In this document: positions 42,105-53,277 of the stretch, piece after piece
How the letters are laid out: each line of letters starts with the position of its first letter
Position numbering within the stretch: position 1 is the first letter of the stretch
DNA from: Sthenelais limicola
Lineage: Eukaryota > Annelida > Polychaeta > Phyllodocida > Sigalionidae
NCBI GenBank assembly: GCA_942159475.1
Contig: OW804096.1
Coordinates: forward strand, 18,872,906-18,936,905
DNA length: 64,000 nucleotides
Reading direction: 5' to 3'
The notes under the pieces: model-generated
Told to the model about the DNA's origin: nothing
What the model saw: only the letters and a program-made list of their open reading frames with translations
Databases searched by the model: none
Translations under genes and position numbers: made by a program

Positions 42105-42289
42105 TACATAGAAAATAGGGAGTAGCGGTATACATCATAGAAAGCGTAGTACTTAGGGTGGGATAGTGTTGTAAACCTTCTTGGTATATCTGTATTATTT
42201 TGTTAATCGGAATATGGGTTTTTGCGAGTGTATAATTATAAGTCAGAGATGAAATGATTGAGTTAATGACAGTGTCGGTATGGAGAGAG

Positions 42290-42600
42290 AGAAGGAGTAG
42301 CTAGGAGTGGGGGAGATACGAGAGCGACAGAGAGGGCGAGAGCGACAGAGAGGGCGAGAGCGACAGAGAGGGCAAAAGACAGGGAGAGAGAGAGAGGGAG
42401 AGAGAGAGGGGGAGAGAGAGAGAGGGAGGGAGAGAGAGAGAGAGAGGGAGAGAGAGAGGGAGAGAGAGGGGGGGAGAGTGCGAGAGAGAACGGGAAACAG
42501 AGATAGAGAGTGAGAGGGGGAAGGAGCGAGCGAGCGAGAGACATACAGAGAGAGAGAGAGAGTCGGCAGAGGGCGAGGGAGTAAGAATGAGAAAAAGAGA
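42290..42600. repeat. Purine (GA) tract
   Basis: GAGAGAGAGGGAGAGA with an 18-bp unit AGGGCGAGAGCGACAGAG at the left side. Confidence 0.9.
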
Positions 42601-42799
42601 AATAAACAACCCACGGTAGTCCTCCATTATATAAAATAGTGACAGAACTGAGACAAAAAGGATGAGAAAGGGATCTAGGTGACCCCATCCCCCACCCCAT
42701 CACCAGTGGATCCTGGTGCACCAGATGCCTGTGTAGGCTACTGGAGTGCGGGAGGAGTACACTCAATGTTCTCCCCGTCCCATCCCATGATCACTTTAT

Positions 42800-43039
42800 G
42801 GGTCAGATTTTCGAAAATATATAATTGGAAGCTCTACAAATTTAGGAAATTTTGCTAAATTGGACTGAAAAATTATGAATACCGGGTATATCTGAGTATA
42901 TTTGGTATCACATTGATTTAAAGTTAAGTATCGGTTTTGGTATGTTAAACTGCATTTTGAAGCTCATTTTCTGTCTTAAATGTGGGTTATTTGAGAGGAT
43001 TGGTGAAGGTGAATTGTACATTTTCTGAAGATCTGACCC
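42800..43039 (+). mobile_element. MITE-A, full length, TSD TTAT
   Basis: 240 bp; TTAT at 42796-42799 and 43040-43043. Confidence 0.93.
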
Positions 43040-43331
43040 TTATGATGTTTGCTGAGATATCCAATCTAGACAGATATTTTCTTGATTGTGTATATTTTGT
43101 GGTGCATTTTGCGGACATTTTGCGGACATTTTGCATTTAATTGAGACTTTTGTATTCGTCATGTACGGAAACATATGTTTTTATGCAACTTACATTTGGT
43201 TAGATCTTTTATTTTCGCGGTTTTTGCGGCATTTTTGGTCCACGAAAATATCGCCATCTGTCTCCCCGTCAAAGAATGTGCAGAGGCCATACTCATGTCC
43301 TTGTATGTGTTCTTAGATCAAAAGTCTATAT

Positions 43332-43536
43332 GGGTCAGATTTTTAGAAAATGCACAACATACAGTTCTACACATCTATCAAATTCTGCTCAATTAGAGTG
43401 AAAAATGATAAATACTAGGTTCAATAAATCTGTTTGGTTATGTTGAACTGTATTTCGAACCTGATTTTCATCTTGAATTTGGATTATTTGAGAAGATTGG
43501 TGAAGGCCAATTGTACATTTTCTGGAGACGTGACAC
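43332..43536 (+). mobile_element. MITE-A, short, TSD ATAT
   Basis: 205 bp with a core deletion. Ends GGGTCAG and GTGACAC. ATAT on both sides. Confidence 0.9.
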
Positions 43537-43544
43537 ATATAGGC

Positions 43545-43690
43545 TCAGAGCCTATCAGATCCGATCAGATGGGTTTTTGAGATCAGTACGCTTCTTGCAC
43601 TAATGACTTTCCCGGCCCAGGACTAGGCCAGTCATAACCGTTCTAATGGGAGTTTTATGGGAGTTTGCAGGAGTTTGCGGCAGTATGAGG
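43545..43690 (+). mobile_element. MITE-C, degraded
   Basis: GGCTCAGAGCCTATCAGATC, CTAATGACTTTCCCGGCCCA, GGACTAGGC; the right end is lost. Confidence 0.65.
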
Positions 43691-43729
43691 AATCCTGTTA
43701 CTATTGTCTATTTTGGTTATCACTTTATG

Positions 43730-44045
43730 TATACATAGATTTCACATGACGTCACCCAGTAGGCCGGGGTATCGCAGTGGCTACCATGTCTGGGGTCACT
43801 GCTACGCTTGCCGTCTATGGCGGAGGTATCAAAACAAAGTTGATAAACACAAGAGTAGATACTTGGGTAATTCTACACTAAAGGTAGATTATCTAACCTA
43901 TCATGAAGGTATTGTTGTGGCAGATTAAAACTGGTAAAGGTTTAAACAGCCAGAAAACGATATTTTCAAGTATCGCAGCATACATAGCCATCTAACTTGA
44001 CCCCAAACATGGCCAGGGCTGTGACATCAGTGAAATCTATGTATA
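43730..44045. mobile_element. MITE-J, 316 bp
   Basis: TATACATAGATTTCACATGA then CGTCAC at the left is mirrored by GTGACATCAGTGAAATCTAT then GTATA at the right. Further inner pairing (GGCC...CATG and GGGGTCA). The plus frame 43704-43928 has no known domain. Confidence 0.78.
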
Positions 44046-44049
44046 GGGA

Positions 44050-45795
44050 TGGTCCTGGGTATGACCATAAAGTGCCTTCTCTCTTCTCTCTCTCTCTCTC
44101 TCCCTTCTTTCTCTATCTCTATTTTCTGGGTATGATCATAAACTGCCTCCCTCTCAGCTCTCCCTCCCTTGATATAACCATCTAAAATGTGTTGATAAGG
44201 GCGTAAAGCAACCAATCTCACTCACTCACTCCCTCTCAGCACTCCCGCCCTTGATATAACCATCTAAAATGTGTTGATAAGGGCGTAAAGCAACCAATCT
44301 CACTCACTCACTCCCTCTCAGCACTCCCGCCCTTGATATAACCATCTAAAATGTGTTGATAAGGGCGTAAAGCAACCAATCTCACTCAATCACTCCCTCT
44401 CAGCTCTCCCGCCCTTGATATAACCATCTATAATGTGTTGATCAGGGCGTAAAGCAACCAATCTCACTCACTCACTCCCTCTCAGCTCTCCCGCCCTTGA
44501 TATAACCATCTAAAATGTGTTGATAAGGGCGTAAAGCAACCAATCTCACTCAATCACTCCCTCTCAGCTCTCCCGCCCTTGATATAACCATCTAAAATGT
44601 GTTGATAAGGGCATAAAGCAACCAATCTCACTCACTCACTCCCTCTCAGCTCTCCCGCCCTTGATATAACCATCTAAAATGTGTTGATAAGGGCGCAAAG
44701 CAACCAATCTCACTCACTCACTCCCTCTCAGCTCTCCCGCCCTTGATATAACCATATTAAATGTGTTGATAAGGGCGTAAAGCAACCAATCTCACTCACT
44801 CACTCCCTCTCAGAACTCCCGCCCTTGATATAACCATCTAAAATGTGTTGATAAGGGCGTAAAGCAACCAATCTCACTCACTCACTCCCTCTCAGCACTC
44901 CCGCCCTTGATATAACCATCTAAAATGTGTTGATAAGGGCGTAAAGCAACCAATCTCACTCAATCACTCCCTCTCAGCTCTCCCGCCCTTGATATAACCA
45001 TCTATAATGTGTTGATAAGGGCATAAAGCAACCAATCTCACTCACTCACTCCCTCTCAGCTCTCCCGCCCTTGATATAACCATCTAAAATGTGTTGATAA
45101 GGGCGTAAAGCAACCAATCTCACTCCCTCCCTCTCAGCTCTCCCGTCCTTGATATAACCATCTAAAATGTGTTGATAAGGGCATAAAGCAACCAATCTCA
45201 CTCACTCACTCCCTCTCAGCTCTCCCGCCCTTGATATAACCATCTAAAATGTGTTGATAAGGGCGTAAATCAACCAATCTCACTCACTCACTCCCTCTCA
45301 GCTCTCCCGCCCTTGATATAACCATATTAAATGTGTTGATAAGGGCGTAAAGCAACCAATCTCACTCACTCACTCCCTCTCAGAACTCCCGCCCTTGATA
45401 TAACCATCTAAAAATGTGTTGATAAGGGCGTAAAGCAACCAATCTCACTCACTCACTCCCTCTCAGCTCTCCCGCCCTTGATATAACCATCTAAAATGTG
45501 TTGATAAGGGCGTAAAGCAACCAATCTCACTCACTCACTCACTCCCTCTCAGGTCTCCCGCCCTTGATATAACCAACTAAAATGTGTTGATAAGGCTGTA
45601 AAGCAACCAATCTCACTCACTCACTCCCTCTCAGCACTCCCGCCCTTGATATAACCATCTAAAATGTGTTGATAAGGGCGTAAAGCAACCAATCTCACTC
45701 ACTCACTCCCTCTCAGCTCTCCCGTCCTTGATATAACCATCTAAAATGTGTTGATAAGGGCGTAAAGCAACCAATCTCACTCACTTACTCACTCA
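44050..45795. repeat. 82-bp minisatellite, about 20 units, with its leader
   Basis: 44050-44143 is a leader (GGTCCTGGGTATGACC, a CT run, GGGTATGATCATAAACTGCC). From 44144 an 82-bp unit repeats: CTCAGCTCTCCCGCCCTTGA, TATAACCATC, ATGTGTTGATAAGGGCG, AAGCAACCAATCTCACTCAC. GATATAACCA recurs at 44171, 44253, 44335 and so on to 45731. A lone unit with the same leader lies at 58045-58222. Confidence 0.96.
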
Positions 45796-45807
45796 TGTAT
45801 AGGGAAA

Positions 45808-45852
45808 TTTAAACTTGTGACTCATTTTCCTAAAACGGATCACATATTGCAC
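45808..45852. mobile_element. Solo MITE-B terminus
   Basis: CTTGTGACTCATTTTCCTAA then AACGGATCACA followed by TA, just after the minisatellite. 45853-46182 is unassigned. Confidence 0.75.
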
Positions 45853-46182
45853 AGATTGTAAAACATGCCCTAACACTGGAACCAGTTGTCACTGATTAAA
45901 CCGTCATTAATATAACTAGGCCCTAATCATGTCTGACACTCAGTGACAGGGTGCTTCAGACCAGTGAGTAGCGGCTGCGAGTTGCGTCTTGGGGTGACGA
46001 TTATGATTGCTGTTCAACATTATTATGGATATTTTGTTTTTCAAATGACCAGTATTCCCTGATCTGACCCATTGCAAAAGCCACCCATCGTCCCGTCCCC
46101 CCACCCGTCCCGTCCCGGCCGTGTAGGCTGACTGTACAGCTCTACACGGCACAACAAGTAGAGGATGAAAAAATAAAAATTA

Positions 46183-46255
46183 GGGCACACTACGAGCCTT
46201 GAACTCCCAACCCTTAGGTCTGGAGGCGAGACCTCTGCCACTGAGCTAGCTGCCT
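46183..46255 (-). tRNA. tRNA-like sequence (SINE head or tRNA pseudogene)
   Basis: The minus strand reads GGCAGCTAGCTCAGTGGCAG (A-box TAGCTCAGTGG), then an anticodon arm GGTCT-CGCCTCC-AGACC with a perfect 5-bp stem and central CCT (an Arg-type anticodon), then GGGAGTTCAAGGCTC (B-box-like). The T stem and acceptor stem pair poorly, so it is not a working tRNA. Polymerase III promoter boxes plus following unrelated sequence suggest a tRNA-derived SINE head. The open frame 46041-46241 is a shadow. Confidence 0.5.
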
Positions 46256-46640
46256 TAGTTAGGAGTGTAGGGCTTGATTGTAGGAGTCATACGCCTAGGG
46301 TGACTCATGCCGAGTGAGTCTTAAATAGAAAATTCACTACAGCTAATAGAATTTGTAAGTTAGCTAAGATTTTTCTTCATAATCGTGTCTAGGGGATCCA
46401 TATCTATGAGAATCAGTCACTGGTTTGGGGCCTGCAACTTGTTTTCTATGCAAACAGGTCGATATTGCCTGACTCCCATACATGGTCCTTGCTGAACCTG
46501 ACGGGCCTGATGTCACTCCTGAAAGGTTAAAAAGTAGGCCACGGCCTCGGCCGCGGGATTGTGACGCTTCGTCAAGTGTCATGGCTTCATGTCAGCCCGC
46601 TAGTACAAATTTGCATCCATATTGAAACAGACACAAACAA

Positions 46641-46895
46641 ATGTGATGTGTTTCAGATGTGTTTCACATCACAAGTCACAAAAGATTGATTTTGAGATAT
46701 CGTTATATTTGTAAAGATGAGATCAAGTGGACTCCAACGATGGTAAACATTAAGACATTGATAATAAGTACTTCAATATTTTCTTCATGCATAAAAAATA
46801 AAGCTACATTTTCCTGTTAGCCAATCACTAGTAATGTAGTTAAATATATTCCTTAGAATAACCTCAGATATGTATAATTCATTCAATATAGGCCT
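46641..46895 (+). mobile_element. MITE-B, truncated and altered end
   Basis: TGTGATGTGTTTCAGATGTG and TTTCACATCACAAGTCAC: the terminus is partly duplicated and the AP-1 motif lost. The interior matches to about 46895. Confidence 0.75.
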
Positions 46896-46926
46896 ACAAG
46901 ATTCACACATGAGCAGTTAGAAAGGT

Positions 46927-46965
46927 GCAGTTCGGTTGATCCGAACTGTTCACGTGAACAGTTCG
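46927..46965. promoter_or_regulatory. Perfect 26-bp palindrome with E-box centre
   Basis: 46940-46965 (CCGAACTGTTCAC followed by its exact reverse complement) is centred on CACGTG. CAGTTCGG at 46927-46934 pairs with CCGAACTG at 46940-46947, so the half-site occurs three times. Confidence 0.6.
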
Positions 46966-47049
46966 GGCAAAGAAGCAATCTCATTGGCACAGCATAGGCC
47001 TGACATGCAAACCTGAAACAAATGAGGTCGTCCCAGACCGCTTAATTTA

Positions 47050-47330
47050 GGCCTACAAGTTGTATTTGTATTTAAATATTTTTATTCAGCAAATTAACAT
47101 TATGAAACAGTTACACTATTCTCAGAGTATGCTGTTGGAGATACGAAAAGGATAATAATAATAATATTTCATAGTTCTTCAAAATTATCTAAATCTATAT
47201 ATATATATATATCACAAATCTTTCCAGATAAGAACAACATTAAGAGCCTAGCACATTAGGCATTTACTACAAACTTCACAAAAAAAGAAACATTTTAGTT
47301 TGGATAAACTATTGAATAAAAAATACCCCC
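47050..47330 (-). mobile_element. Probable LINE 3' end relic
   Basis: TTGTATTTGTATTTAAATAT then TTTTATTCAGC and TATTCTCAGAGTATGCTGTT resemble 24790-24850. No coding remnant. A C run lies at about 47326-47339. Confidence 0.45.
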
Positions 47331-47489
47331 CCCCCCCCGCATTGTGTCTTATTCATATATTCCACCGTTGCAGTGAATTTAGCTTCCCCAAGTGAAAATT
47401 TAGGCTATGCAAGTTAAATTCACTTTTTAACATCCATATAAAGTGTGTAATAAATAGCAAATGGCACTCTGTTCGGGTTCAAACTGATC

Positions 47490-47551
47490 TCGACACATCA
47501 GAAAACGGGAACTCACCTCTTCGGGGTTTGTCCCGTTTTCTGATGTGTCGA
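47490..47551. repeat. Perfect 21-bp-arm hairpin
   Basis: TCGACACATCAGAAAACGGG then A (47490-47510) and its exact reverse complement (47531-47551), with a 20-base loop. Frames 47427-47612 and 47545-47787 overlap it and are not recognised. Confidence 0.85.
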
Positions 47552-47683
47552 AACACTCCAAGAATGAACACATTCTGACCAAGGGTTCCTCTGATAAAAC
47601 ATTTAAAATCAAACATAAATATAATCATAAATGTAATAAACTCTCTTTAGATGGGAGAATGAGAAGAGTGTTTCACGGTCAGA

Positions 47684-47786
47684 GAGTTGTGAGAAGAACC
47701 GCAGACTCATGTCAAACATTCCGTGAGAGACGGAGACATAGTTGTGATAAGCGCAGACTTATGTCAAACATTCCGTCAAGCACATA
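47684..47786. repeat. Roughly 52-bp tandem duplication
   Basis: GCAGACTCATGTCAAACATT and GCAGACTTATGTCAAACATT, each followed by CCGT. Confidence 0.8.
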
Positions 47787-47798
47787 AACAGTGTACAA

Positions 47799-48026
47799 GG
47801 GTGAAATTGTATAAAATTCCGCCTTCACCGATTCTCTCAAATAACCCAAATTAAAGACAGAAATTACGTTAGAAATACAGTCCAACATAACTATACAGGT
47901 TGTTTGAATCAAGGCAATGTCAAGTTTATTCAGATAAACCTAGTATTGACCATTTTGCAGTCTAATTTAGCAGAATTTACTAAATGTGTAGATCTGCCGA
48001 GTGTAGATCTTCTGAAGATCTGACCC
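47799..48026 (-). mobile_element. MITE-A, variant left end
   Basis: GGGTGAAATTGTATAAAATT to CTGACCC, flanks ACAA and ACAG. Confidence 0.87.
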
Positions 48027-48294
48027 ACAGTAGGTTGTTCTTTGTTGGACGCTTAAGAATCAGAGGCTCACAAAATGCCACATCTAGAAATGCAATCGGC
48101 TCTATTCCTTCTTCTTGCACCAACTCGTTTGATGTATGTTATTAAGACGTTTTAACCCATAGATTTATATTTCATTTATCTTCAAAACCTGTTTATGCCC
48201 CACCCCCACCCCTCTCATCCTCATCCTCAATTAATTAAATCTCCTCATACGTTAAAGACTTACACACACTTTATTGTTTCTCAGTCTTATTTTG

Positions 48295-48531
48295 GGGTCA
48301 GATTTTCAGAAAAATGTACAATTGGCAGCTGTACACATTTAGTAAATTCTGCAAAATTAAGCTGCAATTTGGTCAATACTAGGTAAATTCGAGTTTTTTC
48401 GGCATTGCATTGATTCTAGCAATCTGTTTGGTTAGGTTGAACTGTATTTTTGAACTATATCTTTGTCTGAAATTTGGGTTATTTGATTAGATTGGCGAAG
48501 TTGAATTGTACATTTTCTGAAAATCTGACCC
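48295..48531 (+). mobile_element. MITE-A, full length
   Basis: 237 bp, GGGTCAG to CTGACCC, flanks TTTG and TTTT. Confidence 0.9.
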
Positions 48532-48644
48532 TTTTACACTAAACTTACTTGTGGCAAGTGATTCAACCCAGTAAGAACTGTGTATGGACTATATGTTTAT
48601 GTGTTTTATAGATATACTAGCAAAGTACCCGCCCTCTGGACGGT

Positions 48645-49020
48645 CACCCTCTCTCCCCACACTTCCCCCTCTCCCTCTTTTCCCTCTCCCTCTTCTCTGT
48701 CTTTTATGCATGTTTTCTCTCCCAACCCCATCTCCGATTTCCTCCCCCCTCTCTCCCTTCTTCCTCATGGTCCCCCTCCCCACTTTTTCTCCCTCCCCTC
48801 TCTTCCTCCCCCTACATCCTCTCCCTGCTCTCTTATACCTGTTTTTTCAACCCCATCTCCGATTTCCCCCCTCTCCCTCCCCTCTTCCTCATGCTCCCCC
48901 CACACTTTCTCTCCCTCCCCTCTCTCCCTTTCCCTACATCCTTTCCCTCCTCTCCCCCCTCTTCTTTCCCTCCCCCTCCACCTCTCCTATTCCTACACCC
49001 TCTTCTTAACTCTCCCACTC
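48645..49020. repeat. Pyrimidine tract with about 180-bp period
   Basis: CT/CCCTCC-rich. AACCCCATCTCCGATTTCC occurs at 48725 and 48851, so part of the tract is duplicated. Frames of 141-150 residues are artefacts. Confidence 0.85.
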
Positions 49021-49697
49021 CTCTGCATGTAGTCAGGTCTCCCTGGACATAGATTGTGGGAAATTAGGTTGTGGGAAATGATGTAGTATCTCACAGGGGC
49101 TTCCCAGGCTATAAATAGAGTAAAGAGATACCAATTTAAAAAAGGCTTCAAAATCACATTTTCACCCCTGATACCGTCACAAACAACATATAATGTCCTC
49201 CGGAGAGGGTGGAGAACTCTACAGATGAGTAAAACGGTTTGTAAAACAACAAATTCCGAGACCATGTGAGACAAAGAAACCCCTCTTTTCTACCTCTTTT
49301 GGTAGAAATCGCTCTTCCCGTTTATCATATGGATTATCTCAAGAGTGAGACATTTCTGTCAGTTCTTCTTTCCTCATCTGTCATTTATACTTCAGTTATT
49401 CTGCATTGGACAACACCAACACTCGGCTGTAATAGTCTGAGTGGCAAGTGTATTGATTCTATTCTAAGACTTATTCTAAGACTTTCCTTATGATTATATC
49501 AAGTTAATGATCAACTTTTGATATTCAATGTTTTTTGTAATGCGGGACTTGGGGAAGATGAAAAACCCCCCACCTGGGGATCCTGTATTACAAGTATAAA
49601 TAAAATCCTAAAAAGAAAAGAAAATGTACGCACTATAATTTAGGATGTGACAGAAGGCCAGGTTTAACCGATTCACAAAACATTTCTCGCTGATGCC
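49021..49697 (+). mobile_element. Possible LINE 3' end, otherwise unassigned
   Basis: Near 49540-49615: GTAATGCGGGACTTGG, then CCTGTATTACAAGTATAAAT and AAAATCCTAAAAAG, a 3'-end-like AATAAA plus A-rich tail. No reverse-transcriptase frame upstream. Confidence 0.35.
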
Positions 49698-50040
49698 AAT
49701 TTAAGATAAGATAAGATACTACTTTATTCATCGAGATTCACAATGTACCTCAAAAGGAACTGACGATGCAAATTAAATACACAAACAGATAGAACAGGTA
49801 CGTCGACATCTAGATAACATCCAGCTCTACCAGTCGCTACCTATACTCAATACAGAGTGTTGCAATTTAGAATAATAACAGTCAAATTTAATTATAACAT
49901 CATCTCAAGTCTAGTGGTGATGTATTACACACTACAATATAAACGAAGAGATAAAAGAAGAAAGGATCTACATTCATATAGACGCTGGTAAATACAGCGA
50001 CATTATGGCAAGATAAAACAGAATGTAGAGTGAGTTAGCA
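49698..50040 (-). mobile_element. LINE 3' end with AAGAT tail
   Basis: AAGATAAGATAAGATACTAC then TTTATTCATCG: minus-strand AATAAA next to a pentamer tail, a common L2-like 3' end. No coding part remains and the right limit is unclear. Confidence 0.5.
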
Positions 50041-50221
50041 TCGTATTAATATTATTATTGCTATCGTCATTACCTGTGTTATTGCGAGCTATTTTATATT
50101 ATATTCTAGGTAGTTTATTAGTTCTTATTTTGTCTCCGGCCTGTGTGCTACTTATTACCTGAATAAAAATCTGTTAAAAAGAAAACAAATAGTTTTGGCC
50201 TGACATGCACTAGAACTATGA

Positions 50222-50456
50222 GGGTCAGATTTTCAGAAAATGTACAATTCGCCTTCACCAATCCTCTTAAATAACCAAAATCTTTGACAAAAATGAGCCT
50301 CAAAATGCAGTTTAACATAACAGAACTGATACTTTAAATCAATGCGATCACAAATATACTCAGGTATACCCAATATTCATCATTTTACTGCCAAATTTAG
50401 CAGAATTTCCTGAATGTGTAGAGCTGCCAATTGTACATTTTTTTAAAATCTGACCC
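50222..50456 (-). mobile_element. MITE-A, full length
   Basis: 235 bp and nearly identical to the split copy at 23241-24356, so it serves as its intact template. Flanks ATGA and ATAT. Confidence 0.92.
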
Positions 50457-50778
50457 ATATAGGTAATTGAGATTCAAATAGGCGGGCATGTAAACCACCC
50501 TATTATAAAGCGGAAATTGAGTCATCAAATATTTAAAGTCCATGCCAAACCAGGTAACCTCCATGAAGCACTCGGGCAGATAAAAATATAACTTAATCGT
50601 GTCGACTTACAACACTATTTACAAGAATGCATACATGATTATGTACTCCAGAAATTGAGAAGAGAAATTGAATAATTTAATGTTTACTATTCGTTGGTTT
50701 ACTTGGTTTTGTCGGTTGTCTCCAGGTCAAATAAAGAATTTAATCAATCCGATCAGATATAGAAACAATAACTATATT
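50457..50778. other. Unassigned stretch
   Basis: No gene; weak MITE-D-like GATTCAAATAGGCGGGCATG at 50470. Confidence 0.4.
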
Positions 50779-50879
50779 TGATGTGTTCCAGGAAAATGAG
50801 TCACAAGTCGCAAAATTGATGTTTTTCAAAGTGTTTTTTTCACAAGATCTCATTATCGAAATGTTCTGATATTTAGAGT

Positions 50880-51876
50880 TTTTTTTTTGTTTTTTTAAAA
50901 AAACATATCTTTATTCAGGTAAATAAATGCTGGCATGTGCCACAGCAATACGTTGTAGGGCTGGGTAAACCCGCGGTATTCCACCCCACCCTGAATTTTC
51001 GCATCAAACTTTAACAATTAGAAATAGAATGTGTTGTAAGTAATTATCTATAACTTGTCCAAGTAGGTGGTGGTGAGAGTAATAATGAGATGAGATGGGA
51101 GATGATTAATGAAGTTGGGTGTCGTCTTTGTACATGGCAATTAACATGAAAACAAGAAATAGTTACCAGTGATCAGTTTACATTTATATATTTATTTCCG
51201 GTTCATGTAGAAGATTGCGTTTCCAAGGGAAATGGAGATTGATGTCAGTTAAATATAAAATTCGAGAGGGAGGTATATTAGGAGGGAGTGGAAGGGGAGA
51301 CAGAACACATGAAATCCTTATCCCATATATGACTGGTCAGTCCATGTAATTCTGTTGGTCCCTTTAACACTTTGCATATGAGGCATCTTATTTCTCAGCT
51401 TGCCACTTTAATTCACACATGGTCTACCCTTTAATTCACACCTAAACGCCATCCCCTCCCCCTCCCAGCCATTACCAGCATGATTCTGATCCCATCTACT
51501 GATATCAGAATCAACAGATTCTTCACACTGATATCCAGGATGGGAGGAGCCAAGATGCTATCAATGATTGACAGATCTCACCCCAATTCAATTAGATTGA
51601 TGATAACATCAATCTAAAAATATAATGCTTCGTTGGCAAGGTATGTATATATCTTAGAATTCGGGTATTCTAATGGCATTTGCCAGGATACCATTTTTTA
51701 ACCTACTTTTGAATATTAGTTTATCAGCAATACATTTAATGTTGTCATCTAAATTATTCCACATAAGTATACCGGTATAGGCTATCGATTTCTGATAGTT
51801 GTTGCAAACAGGATGATTTACTTCGAAGTTCAGGTTCCTATTTTCCTCGCGTGTGGTATACAGCTTCCTGTCGTTT
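50880..51876 (-). mobile_element. 5'-truncated non-LTR retrotransposon (LINE 3)
   Basis: Minus-strand element: an A-rich tail with CCTGAATAAAGATATG at 50880-50925, a 3' untranslated region of about 730 bp, coding end at 51654 and 5' break at about 51876. Unlike LINE 1 and 2 it ends in poly-A, so it is probably a different family. Confidence 0.72.
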
Positions 51877-51881
51877 AGCAC
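51654..51881 (-). pseudogene. Reverse transcriptase C-terminus, LINE fragment
   Basis: The open frame includes LYTTREENRNLNFEVNHPVC and then GILMWNNLDDNIK and IFKSRLKNGIL before the stop. The W-N-x-L-x-x-x-I-K...F-K-S-R-L-K pattern is the usual tail of LINE reverse-transcriptase polyproteins. The first two codons come from MITE-B sequence. About 73 residues remain with no enzymatic motif. It shows little similarity to the LINE 1 and 2 peptides beyond this pattern. Confidence 0.62.
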
Positions 51882-52204
51882 TTATATTCATATGAATCTA
51901 TGTAATAAATTTCAGGACATTATATTTAATACATCCTTGGATTTTGAAGGCCTTCATATGGAGTATATTTAGTGACTTTACTGGTAATCACCCACCCAGA
52001 AACATTGCGAACTTTTTTTTTCAAAAATAAAAATATCAAACTTAAAAATATAGAAATACATATTAGGTGTCCTAGCTTCTGCTACCATTGGAATCAGCTT
52101 GATCTCCTCTTTTCAAATATGGTGATATCTCAAAATCCATATTTTGCGACCTATGACTCATTTCCCCAAAATGGATCACATAAGAGATGTGTCACAGTAA
52201 GTCA

Positions 52205-52402
52205 CCCTAGGTCCAAACCCTCAAATTAGATAAGGATGGTATGTCAGCCTACTTCGCTAATCGGTCTCTTGGCCGTTTTAATGGGAATATAATGACATTT
52301 TGCTGTCTTCATGGAATTATAATGGCACTTTGCGGTTTGCGGTTTGAGGCAAGAGGCTTTCCCTTCATTTGAAGGGACTCTATCTTCTTTGGGCCTAGAA
52401 AT
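52205..52402 (+). mobile_element. MITE-C
   Basis: CCCTAGGTCCAAACCCTCA to CTTTGGGCCTAGAAATGG, with the core CTACTTCGCTAATCGGTC and a small GCGGTTTGCGGTTTG duplication. Confidence 0.8.
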
Positions 52403-52584
52403 GGTAGGAAGAAATGTTACAGTAGGGACAAGAAGAGTAGGCACCATACACAAGAAGGAAAAGGATGTAATATGTGTGATCTGATTAAGTACAGAAATAA
52501 AAAGTAGGCACTCATTGTAATCCGTATAATGTAATACTGTGATAATAGACGTGACCTATAGTAATAGAACGACAGACAATAGTA

Positions 52585-52815
52585 GGGTCAGATTTTCAGA
52601 AAAAGCACAATTTACAGTTCTACACATCTATCAAATTCTGCTAAATTAGCGTGACAATCGAATATGAATACTAGGTATATCTGAGTATATTCTGTATTGT
52701 ATTCATCCAATACATCTGTCTAGTTATGTTGAAGTTATTTTGAACCTGATTTTCGACTTAAATTTGGTTATTTGAGAGGATTAATTGGTGAAGGCTAATT
52801 GTACGTTTTCTAGAC
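52585..52815 (+). mobile_element. MITE-A, decayed right end
   Basis: GGGTCAGATTTTCAG at the left, GTACGTTTTCTAGACA at the right. CTATAGTAATAGAA occurs on both sides (about 52557 and 52820). Confidence 0.82.
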
Positions 52816-52888
52816 ATAGTCTATAGTAATAGAAGCAGGGACCGTAGGGACTCGCAAACGAGAAACAATAATAAGACATAAGACATGT

Positions 52889-53125
52889 GGGTCAAATCTT
52901 CAGAAAATGCACAATTGGCAGATCAACACTTTTAGTAAATTTGGCTAAATTATGCGGAAAAATGGTCAATACTAGGTGTGTATGAGTATATTTTGACATT
53001 ATCTTCGATTTAAACAGTGTGTTTAGTTACATTGAACTGTGTTTTGGACCTTATTTCTGTCTTAAATTTGGGTTCTTTGAGAGAATTGGTGAAGGCAAAT
53101 TGTACATTTCCTGGCGACTTCACCA
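52889..53125 (+). mobile_element. MITE-A, variant right end
   Basis: GGGTCAAATCTTCAG to CCTGGCGACTTCACCA. Only about 75 bp from the previous copy. Confidence 0.85.
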
Positions 53126-53277
53126 AATAAGGCATGTACATGTTATTATTCCCAAGCGACTATACCGTGGATTTATACTCTGCTATATGTACTGTGTTTT
53201 TATTCATTGTCTCCAGGCAAATACGGAATTCCACAAACAAGAGGTGCCTGGTGCAGAAGGAATGCGTACCTAACATT

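Larger units (their letters stand above)
50779..52188 (-). mobile_element. MITE-B split by a LINE insertion
   Basis: Left part 50779-50879 (TGATGTGTTCCAGG onward to CTGATATTTAG), right part 51877-52188 (GCACTTATATTCATATGAAT to AATGGATCACA, followed by TA). TTTAG is present at both junctions, a likely target duplication of the retrotransposon. Confidence 0.87.

Noticed and set aside
41761..42138. 125-residue minus frame as a gene
   Set aside because: Its first third is the Pro-rich translation of the G tract; the rest is unrecognised and has no other support.
44144..45795. CRISPR-like or coding repeat
   Set aside because: 82-bp units without spacers and not a multiple of three; a plain minisatellite.
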